Assembly: GCA_003509235.1 (NCBI GenBank)
Contig: DONH01000156.1
Location: forward strand, 1-16,070
Direction: 5' to 3'
Origin: Planctomycetaceae bacterium
Lineage (GTDB): Bacteria; Planctomycetota; Planctomycetia; Pirellulales; UBA1268
DNA length: 16,070 nt
A program made the translations under genes and the position numbers. Positions 6,645 to 13,755 of this stretch are shown piece by piece (position 1 is the stretch's first letter; every line of letters starts with the position of its first letter). The notes beneath the pieces are model-generated. The model was not told where the DNA came from. It saw nothing but the letters and a program-made list of their open reading frames with translations, and did not search any database.

Positions 6645-8870
6645 ATGCATCTGAACCTTTCCATTTCCTTTTTGACGCTTCTGCTCTTCAGCACTCAGCT
6701 GTATTCAGGTGATACGCTTGCTGTAGAAACACAAGCGACAGAACCACCAAACATTGTGTTTTTCTTCGCGGATGACCAAACCACAAGTACGCTGGGCTGT
6801 TACGGAAATCCGGTTATTCAGACACCCAATATCGATGCGTTGGCACGAGAAGGCACGAGGTTTGATAACGCCTGTGTGAGTCATTCCATTTGCTGGGTTA
6901 GTCGCACCAGTATCCTCAGTGGATTGACTGGCCGCAGTTTTGGAACCTCAAGTAATCCGGATACTGCAACTCCTGCAGCCGTTACAATCTTGTATAGCGA
7001 TCTGTTACGAGAGAGTGGTTATCGCACCGGCTATTTCGGCAAGTGGCACGCCAAGATGCCGCGCAAATACAAACGAGAAGATCACTTCGATGAATTTGAG
7101 GCAATTGGACGCAACCCTTTCTATAAAAAGCAGCCCGATGGAAGTTTGCGTCATGAGACGGAAGTGATTGTTGATCGTGGAATCAAGTTCATTCAGTCTC
7201 AACCTAAAAACAAGCCATTTGCATTGAACATGTGGTTCAATGCGTGCCATGCAGAGGATAGTGATCGTAGACCTGGAATCGGTCATTTTCCGTGGCCACG
7301 GGCTGTTGACGGAATGTACGACGACATCATGATTGCTGCACCACGGTTGAATGCCCCGGAAATTTTTGATGGCCTCCCAGATTTCCTGAAGACCACGATC
7401 AATCGGGAACGTTTCTTCTGGCGTTGGAACACTGATGACAAATACCAGACCAACGTTCGAGCCTACTACCGTATGGTAAGTGGAATAGATGGTGCAATTG
7501 GTCGCTTCATGCAAACGCTCGAAGCAGAGGGATTGGCAGACAACACGATCATCGTGTATTCAGCAGATAATGGTTATTACATGGGAAACCGCGGCTTGGC
7601 TGGAAAGTGGTCGCATTTTGAGGAGTCTCTTCGCGTTCCCCTGATCATTTATGATCCACGAGTCCAACCTTCTCATCGTGGGCAGGTGACAAATGCAACA
7701 GCCCTGAATATCGATTTGCCAGCTACGTTTCTGGACTGGGCAGGAATTGAAATCCCAGAACGCTATCAAGGTCATAGTTTGCAGCCAATTGTGAGCGGTA
7801 AAAACCTTGAGAACTGGAGGAAGGAAACATTTCATGAGCACTTTGCTGTTCGTAATCGCATCCCCGCTTTTGAAGGCCTACGAAATGAGAACTACAAGTA
7901 CGTTCGCTATTTTGATCATGAGAATCATGAATTCCTTCACGACCTAAAGAATGACCCGGACGAATTAATCAACCTGGCTAGCAATCCTGATTACGAAGAT
8001 GTACTTGCGGTCATGCGTCAACGCACGACTGAGCAAGTGAATGAGTATGGTGGTCCGCTGGATCCCATCACAAGCTTCAGTCTGTCAACGGATCCTACAC
8101 CAATGGCCTCTGCTAATAACGTGGGAAACGTCAATGATGAAGGATTCATGAAAGTTTTCGATGGTAAAACCCTTAAGCAATGGTCGGGCGATACGAAGTA
8201 CTGGAAAGTCAAGGATGGTGCCATCACGGGAACAACAGATGGAAGCTTGAAAATGAATCGCTTCCTAACGTGGAAGGGATCAACCATTCGTAACTTTGAT
8301 CTTCGACTCAAAGTAAAAGTCACAGATGGTGGAAATAGTGGTATTCAATATCGCGGCACTTCTCGTCCCGATCTCGGCCTCGATGTTGTGACTGGGTATC
8401 AATGTGATGTTGTGGCAAACAATCCCCTCTATAACGGAATGCTTTATGAAGAGAAAGGACGTCGGATTCTTGCCCGTACAGGCAATCAAGTGATCATTGA
8501 TCAGAAAGGACAGAGTTGGATTATTGAGACGTGGCAAGCACCAAAAGTAGCTCCCAATGAGTGGCACGAGTACCGTGTTTTGGTTGAGGGTAATCATCAC
8601 CGTCACTGGATCGACGGAAACAAAACGGTGGATGTTACTGATCTAGATGAGGTTGCGAGAAAAGTAGAAGGTGTGCTAGCAGTTCAGGTGCATGTGGGCC
8701 CCCCCATGACCATCCAGTACAAAGATTTTGAGATCAAGAATCTGCCTGATGAGATTCCGTTACAAACAGCAGCGGCCCATCCCATCCCGGATGATGCGAT
8801 TGGAGTGCGTCCGCAAGGCAGACTGCCTAAAGGATGGACTCCTCCAATTTACGGAGACCAAAAAGAGTAG
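6645..8870 (+). CDS. Secreted sulfatase fused to a C-terminal DUF1080 (LamG-like) domain
   Basis: A protein of 741 residues from ATG 6645, with a hydrophobic signal peptide at about 1-26. Residues 35-465 are a type I sulfatase: FFADDQ (Asp43/Asp44 metal ligands), the maturation site CWVSRTSILSG (Cys83, Arg87), YFGKWHAK (Lys133, His135) and SADNGYYMGNRGLAGKW (Asp308, Asn309, Lys321). Residues about 500-697 (FMKVFDGKTLKQWSGD onward, with GNSGIQYRG) match DUF1080, the 3-keto-disaccharide hydrolase/LamG-like fold common in planctomycetes. The enzyme should remove sulfate esters from a carbohydrate in the periplasm or outside the cell, and the second domain may bind or cleave the sugar. The maturation site has Val where the consensus C-x-[PA]-S-R has Pro/Ala, so formylglycine formation is uncertain. 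No clear ribosome binding site is seen. The next gene converges on it. Confidence 0.92.
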   Translation: MHLNLSISFLTLLLFSTQLYSGDTLAVETQATEPPNIVFFFADDQTTSTLGCYGNPVIQTPNIDALAREGTRFDNACVSHSICWVSRTSILSGLTGRSFGTSSNPDTATPAAVTILYSDLLRESGYRTGYFGKWHAKMPRKYKREDHFDEFEAIGRNPFYKKQPDGSLRHETEVIVDRGIKFIQSQPKNKPFALNMWFNACHAEDSDRRPGIGHFPWPRAVDGMYDDIMIAAPRLNAPEIFDGLPDFLKTTINRERFFWRWNTDDKYQTNVRAYYRMVSGIDGAIGRFMQTLEAEGLADNTIIVYSADNGYYMGNRGLAGKWSHFEESLRVPLIIYDPRVQPSHRGQVTNATALNIDLPATFLDWAGIEIPERYQGHSLQPIVSGKNLENWRKETFHEHFAVRNRIPAFEGLRNENYKYVRYFDHENHEFLHDLKNDPDELINLASNPDYEDVLAVMRQRTTEQVNEYGGPLDPITSFSLSTDPTPMASANNVGNVNDEGFMKVFDGKTLKQWSGDTKYWKVKDGAITGTTDGSLKMNRFLTWKGSTIRNFDLRLKVKVTDGGNSGIQYRGTSRPDLGLDVVTGYQCDVVANNPLYNGMLYEEKGRRILARTGNQVIIDQKGQSWIIETWQAPKVAPNEWHEYRVLVEGNHHRHWIDGNKTVDVTDLDEVARKVEGVLAVQVHVGPPMTIQYKDFEIKNLPDEIPLQTAAAHPIPDDAIGVRPQGRLPKGWTPPIYGDQKE

Positions 8871-8952
8871 CATCCGACTTGTTCCGTTGTACTTTTGGGT
8901 AGGGGTGTGGTTCCTGGGAAAATTGCTGAACTTCAATGAGTTGTAGCATGCC

Positions 8953-8977
8953 TCAAGCTCACTGACCCGAAGCTTGA
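8953..8977. terminator. Hairpin between convergent sulfatase and transporter genes
   Basis: TCAAGCT (8953-8959) pairs with AGCTTGA (8971-8977) around an 11-base loop. It lies in the 189-base gap where the two genes converge, a natural place for a shared terminator. No T-run follows closely, so the call is weak. Confidence 0.3.
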
Positions 8978-9059
8978 TGGCTTTACTTGGTTATCACAAT
9001 GAGGTGTAGTTTTCTGTTGAAATCGAATTCTCAGCCTTCAAGAGACCATTACTCAATTG

Positions 9060-10469
9060 TCACTGAAATATGAGTGGTGATAGAAGTGTCACAACAAGAG
9101 TTACCATAAGAGCACCCGCGATATCGAGTCCTATACCAGCCCGCATCATCGATCGAAGTGGGACGCGTCCGGTGCCGTAGACAATTGCATTGCACGGGGT
9201 ACTGACCGGCATCATAAAACCAAGACTGGCAGCAAGTGTGGCAGCAATTGCAGTTGAAAGGGGGTCACCCCCCGAAGCAGACGCCAGGGCAATTGCAACC
9301 GGAACAACCATATTTGCACTCGCTGTATTACTCGTAAACTCGCTTGTAAATACAGCAACAACTGCAGCAGCTCCGATGAGAACCCATCCACTGGTATCAC
9401 TTGGAAGCCATGCGGTAAGGCCAGTCCCGATAGCTTCAGCAAGGCCAGTCTGAAACGCTAGGGAACCAAGGGCCATACCACCGCCATAGAGAAGAATAAT
9501 ACCCCAGTCGATACCTGCGGCCTGTTGCCACTGCAGAACGCGTGATGATTCCTTCGTTTGATCGTTACCAGGAAGAATAAAAAGAAGCATGGCCCCTAGG
9601 ATTGCAGCAACACCTTCAGGAATATGAATGCGAAACCATAGGCACAGTGGGTGCTGACTACCCAAGGTGAGTGTCAATAATCCGGGTGTCACCCAAAGAC
9701 AGACTGTCACGCCGAAGGCGAGGGCTGTAGATCGCTGAGCAGTTGTCCATGATCCAAGCTGTGTTCTTTCATTGGTTACCAGTTGACTCATACCCTCAAT
9801 ATGATGCACCCCAGATGGAAAATATACAGCGAGTAAGAGTGTCGACAAAAAGATGAGGCAAATTGACACAGGTGCTCCGATAAGACACCACTCGAAAAAA
9901 CTTATATGAACACCGAGTTGTTCGCGGATGAAAGCCAGCCCAATCACATTCGGTGGAGTACCGATCGGTGTTGCCAAACCACCGATTGATGCGGCGAATG
10001 CAACACAGAGAAATAATCCAGTTGCAAATTCCGGCCTGGGACAGCAATTCGCTTTTTTCCCAGCTTCTTCAACAGCAGAGAGCATGCCAGCGACAATCGC
10101 AACCATCATTGCTGTCGTTGCAGTGTTGGAAATAAAAGCACTGACAACACCCGATACAACAGCTACCGCAAGCATGATTCGAATCGGACGTTCACCGACC
10201 ATTGGCAGCGCAAGAACCGCAAACGCAAGCCGCCGGTCGAGTCGGTGAATGCGAATAGCTTCTGCCAGAATAAAAGATCCAATAAATAGAAATACAAGAG
10301 GCTGAGAAAATGGTCGGAATACTTCACTTGCGGGTGCAACGCCTGCCACAACGCAGGCCGCCGCTGCTAGAAGTGCAGACACAGGCAGCGGCAGTGCTTC
10401 CGTGACCCACAAAGTCACCACGCCAACCAGAATAAAGGCAAGCGCGGTGGCTTCGTAGGAAAGATCCAT
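9060..10469 (-). CDS. DASS/SLC13-family sodium-coupled anion transporter
   Basis: A protein of 469 residues from ATG 10469, an inner-membrane protein with about 11-12 hydrophobic spans. The duplicated DASS hallmarks are both present: SNTATTAMMV (114-123) in the first half and SNTASANMVVPV (380-391) in the second. The matching loops are GGLATPIGTPPNVIGLAF (163-180) and MMPVSTPCNAIVYGTG (419-434). The SNT motifs bind Na+ and the substrate carboxylate in VcINDY-like members. Length is typical and the protein looks intact. Family substrates are C4-dicarboxylates, citrate, sulfate or phosphate, and the sequence alone does not decide. It starts 47 bases after the PPDK stop on the same strand, so the two may be co-transcribed. 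That would favour a carboxylate feeding PEP/pyruvate metabolism. Confidence 0.9.
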   Translation of the reverse strand: MDLSYEATALAFILVGVVTLWVTEALPLPVSALLAAAACVVAGVAPASEVFRPFSQPLVFLFIGSFILAEAIRIHRLDRRLAFAVLALPMVGERPIRIMLAVAVVSGVVSAFISNTATTAMMVAIVAGMLSAVEEAGKKANCCPRPEFATGLFLCVAFAASIGGLATPIGTPPNVIGLAFIREQLGVHISFFEWCLIGAPVSICLIFLSTLLLAVYFPSGVHHIEGMSQLVTNERTQLGSWTTAQRSTALAFGVTVCLWVTPGLLTLTLGSQHPLCLWFRIHIPEGVAAILGAMLLFILPGNDQTKESSRVLQWQQAAGIDWGIILLYGGGMALGSLAFQTGLAEAIGTGLTAWLPSDTSGWVLIGAAAVVAVFTSEFTSNTASANMVVPVAIALASASGGDPLSTAIAATLAASLGFMMPVSTPCNAIVYGTGRVPLRSMMRAGIGLDIAGALMVTLVVTLLSPLIFQ

Positions 10470-10516
10470 GCCAATACGTTACTTACTTAGAGCGAAGCAG
10501 TTTGGATCACTCGAGG

Positions 10517-13297
10517 TTATTGAACAGCAGCTTGAGCAGCAGCTAATCGGGCAACTGGTACCCGGAATGGCGAGCAGCTCACGTAATCTAGACCAAGCTC
10601 ATGGCAGAAGTGGACTGAGTGTGGATCACCACCATGCTCACCACAGATGCCAAGTTTGATCTTTGGACGACTTTCACGGCCCTTTCCAACAGCGATCTTC
10701 ATCAACTGGCCAACACCAGCGACATCAATCGATGCGAATGGATTTGCCTTGAAGATTCCTTCTTCGGTGTACTTGTTGAGAAATGAACCCATGTCATCTC
10801 GGCTCATGCCGAGAGTCGTTTGCGTGAGGTCATTCGTACCGAAGGAGAAGAATTCAGCAGTCTCAGCTATTTCGTCGGCAGTCAGTGCTCCACGTGGGAT
10901 TTCAATCATTGTACCAACAAGATATGAGATTTTCTGACCGGTCTCCTTTTGAACTGCTGCTGCAGCCTCGTGGATGACAGCAACTTGATTGTCTAGCTCT
11001 TTCTTAAAGCCAACTAGTGGGACCATGATTTCTGGACGCACTTTGGTACCGGATTTCTGCACCTTTGAGGCTGCTTCGAAGATCGCACGTGCCTGCATCG
11101 CCGAAATTTCGGGATAGCTTATTCCAAGACGGCATCCACGATGACCAAGCATTGGGTTGAACTCATGCAATGAAGCAACTCGCTTGGCTACGACTGCTGG
11201 ACTGATCTTTAGCTTCTTTGCGAGATCTTCCTGAGACTTCTTGTCGTGGGGTACGAATTCATGAAGTGGTGGATCAAGCAAACGAATCGTTGCTGGACGG
11301 CCTTCGAGTGCCTTAAAGATACCTTCAAAGTCTTCCCGTTGATAAGGAAGCAGCTTTTTCAGAGCCGCTCGACGTACGTCTTCACTCTCGGCAAGGATCA
11401 TTTCACGCATGGCGTCGATCCTGTCGCCCTCAAAGAACATGTGTTCCGTTCGAGTAAGGCCAATACCCTCTGCACCAAAAGCGATTGCTTGACGAACCTG
11501 CTCCGGTGTATCCGCATTGGTTCGTAGTCCAAGTTTTCGGTGCTTGTCTGCCAACTTCATGATGAAGTCGTAGTACTGGAAAACTTTTGACTGTTTTGGC
11601 TTCATTGTCTTGCTGACAAGAACCTGCTTCAGCTCACTATCAGCAGTCTGAATGCTCCCGGCAAAGACTTCGCCATTACTTCCATTAATAGAAATGGCGT
11701 CACCTTCCTTGAGTGTTTTTCCAGCACACGTCAGGGTGCCCTTACCGTAATCAATGACAACTTCACCAGCACCTGCAACACAGACTTTACCCATCTGACG
11801 AGCGACCAATGCGGCGTGACTCGAGACGCCACCACGGCTTGTCAGAATTCCCTCTGCTGCGATCATTCCACGCAGGTCTTCAGGACTTGTTTCCACACGG
11901 GCGAGAACAACTCGTTCGCCTGCTTCGGCGAGCTCTTCTGCCTTGGCCGCAGTGAAGACAAGTTGACCAGAGGCAGCACCAGGGCCTGCTGGAAGTCCAG
12001 TAGTTAGGAGACGCCCTTCTTTCTTCGCGGCAGCATAGGCTTTGTGGTCAAAGATTGGTGCAAGAAGTTGGGATAATGCATCTGGATCAGCAGACTTCAA
12101 AGCATGAGCCGGTTTCATCAGTTTTTGCTTTACCATATCATGTGCAATCTTCACGTAAGCAAGCGCCGTGCGCTTTCCGTTACGAGTCTGAAGCATGAAA
12201 AGTTTTTTCTTTTCAATAGTGAATTCAAAGTCCTGAACATCACCAAATTTTTTCTCAAGACGTTCACGAACTTTAACCAGTTGCTTGTAGGTGTCTTTGA
12301 AGACGGAGTCCTTCGCCATGGCTGTCATAGGAAGCGGTGTACGAACACCAGCAACGACATCCTCACCCTGTGCATTTACAAGGTATTCACCGTAGAACGT
12401 ATTTTCACCTGTTGCCGGATCACGAGTGAAGGCAACACCGGTCGCGCAGTCATCACCCATGTTTCCAAACACCATAGTCTGGACATTGACCGCAGTACCC
12501 CACTCATCAGGAATTTTGTACTTTCGACGATAAAGAATGGCCCGTTCATTCATCCAACTTCCGAACACTGATCCAACCGCACCAATCAACTGTTTGAATG
12601 GATCCTGTGGGAAATTTTTGCCGGTACGGTCTTTGATGAGACGGAAGTATCGCTTGATGAGTTCGCGGAGGGCTTCTTCTGTAAGGTCCGTATCGTCCTC
12701 AATACCAAGTTGATGCTTCAGCCCGTCCATGACTTCATCAAAAGGCTCATCTTCATTTTCGTGCCGCTTTTGCACGCCCATTACTACATCACCGTACATC
12801 TGAATGAATCGGCGATATGAATCGTAGGCAAAACGTGGATTGCCGGTTGCTTCGGCGAGGCCAACAACAGTTTCGTCATTCAGGCCAAGGTTCAGAATTG
12901 TGTCCATCATCCCGGGCATACTGTCGCGGGCACCAGAACGAACACTCAAAAGCAATGCATTCTTTGGGTCACCGAATTTCTTCTTGGTTTCCTTTTCAAT
13001 CGCTCTCAGGTTGCGAAGAATCTGGTCTTCGAGCCCGGCGGGAAATTTTTTGTTATTTGCGTAGTAGTCGATACACGTCTGTGTTGTGATGGTGAACCCA
13101 GAAGGTACTGGCAGACCGATTTTCACCATCTGCGCGAGATTGGCACCCTTACCACCAAGGAGTTCCCGCATGGTTCCATCACCATCACACTTTGTTTGGC
13201 CAAAGTAATAAATCATCCGACCGGCTTTTTTCGCTTTTACAGCTTTACGGACAATTTTTTTCTTCACAGTTTTTTTCTTCGCAAGCTTCTTGGCCAT
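10517..13297 (-). CDS. ppdK: Pyruvate, phosphate dikinase with a lysine-rich N-terminal extension
   Basis: A protein of 926 residues from ATG 13297. The frame stays open to a TTG at 13369, but those 24 residues show no family resemblance. The enzyme interconverts ATP, phosphate and pyruvate with AMP, pyrophosphate and PEP in the cytoplasm. Numbered from ATG 13297: the ATP-grasp start [10 protein letters not shown] (48-57), the phosphohistidine site [15 protein letters not shown] with His494, [19 protein letters not shown] in the PEP/pyruvate barrel, and [10 protein letters not shown] with Cys885 as general acid. The usual Thr two residues before the His is Ser492 here. The first 27 residues ([20 protein letters not shown]...) are almost all Lys/Ala/Val/Arg and precede the normal family start MIYYFG; ordinary PPDKs are about 875-900 residues. 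The DASS transporter gene follows 47 bases downstream. Confidence 0.95.
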   Translation of the reverse strand: MAKKLAKKKTVKKKIVRKAVKAKKAGRMIYYFGQTKCDGDGTMRELLGGKGANLAQMVKIGLPVPSGFTITTQTCIDYYANNKKFPAGLEDQILRNLRAIEKETKKKFGDPKNALLLSVRSGARDSMPGMMDTILNLGLNDETVVGLAEATGNPRFAYDSYRRFIQMYGDVVMGVQKRHENEDEPFDEVMDGLKHQLGIEDDTDLTEEALRELIKRYFRLIKDRTGKNFPQDPFKQLIGAVGSVFGSWMNERAILYRRKYKIPDEWGTAVNVQTMVFGNMGDDCATGVAFTRDPATGENTFYGEYLVNAQGEDVVAGVRTPLPMTAMAKDSVFKDTYKQLVKVRERLEKKFGDVQDFEFTIEKKKLFMLQTRNGKRTALAYVKIAHDMVKQKLMKPAHALKSADPDALSQLLAPIFDHKAYAAAKKEGRLLTTGLPAGPGAASGQLVFTAAKAEELAEAGERVVLARVETSPEDLRGMIAAEGILTSRGGVSSHAALVARQMGKVCVAGAGEVVIDYGKGTLTCAGKTLKEGDAISINGSNGEVFAGSIQTADSELKQVLVSKTMKPKQSKVFQYYDFIMKLADKHRKLGLRTNADTPEQVRQAIAFGAEGIGLTRTEHMFFEGDRIDAMREMILAESEDVRRAALKKLLPYQREDFEGIFKALEGRPATIRLLDPPLHEFVPHDKKSQEDLAKKLKISPAVVAKRVASLHEFNPMLGHRGCRLGISYPEISAMQARAIFEAASKVQKSGTKVRPEIMVPLVGFKKELDNQVAVIHEAAAAVQKETGQKISYLVGTMIEIPRGALTADEIAETAEFFSFGTNDLTQTTLGMSRDDMGSFLNKYTEEGIFKANPFASIDVAGVGQLMKIAVGKGRESRPKIKLGICGEHGGDPHSVHFCHELGLDYVSCSPFRVPVARLAAAQAAVQ

Positions 13298-13755
13298 CAG
13301 GGTATGGAACCTTTCATGGTGAGGGATCGAGTGAGCTAAAAAGCTGCATCTCATAACGCATGTTTTCAATCAACCGAAGGAAAATCTACGGTCAAGAGTC
13401 AGGAGCGTCAACGAGCTACTCTTTAGCGACAGGTCTGGGCATCAAACCTATGTTTCTAGCAGTTTTTACGAGGCGGAACCAGATGTTGAGGAGACTTATG
13501 GTGCATAAGGCAAAATCGTCTGGATTGGCTTTAGTACAAGCGTCATTTGCTTGATTCGAGTCCAGAAAAGAAAAAGCGTTTTTTGGCACATTCTTACCTG
13601 ATGCTCGAAGAGACTTTCTTGCTTACAAAGGAAAGAAGTGCTATTAATAAAGAAAGGTTTTACCCCGCTGATCGATCCCTTTTCGGATCCGCGTTTGAAG
13701 TTTTTCTGGCAAGCGGCGATGTGGGTGTTTCCCAAAAGTCTTGGGAGTTTCACCA
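13298..13755. other. Divergent intergenic region between ppdK and the PSCyt1/DUF1553 gene
   Basis: These 458 bases should carry promoters for both flanking genes. I found no convincing -35/-10 pair. Two overlapping frames on opposite strands (13547-13825 plus, 13496-13768 minus) run here, but neither shows a recognisable protein and both overlap the start of the real gene. GGGAG at 13743-13747 is the ribosome binding site of the plus-strand gene. Confidence 0.5.
13743..13747 (+). promoter_or_regulatory. Ribosome binding site deciding the start of the PSCyt1/DUF1553 gene
   Basis: GGGAG lies 8 bases before ATG 13756. It favours this ATG over in-frame TTG codons at 13831 and 13858, although the TTG at 13831 also has a purine-rich GGTGA ahead of it and would give a more conventional signal peptide. 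Confidence 0.5.

Noticed and set aside
7005..7514. Open frame of 169 codons opposite the sulfatase
   Set aside because: It lies wholly inside the sulfatase gene, whose motifs are clear in the other strand; no motif of its own.
12104..12571. Open frame of 155 codons opposite ppdK
   Set aside because: Antisense to a strongly conserved enzyme; a by-product of its codon pattern.
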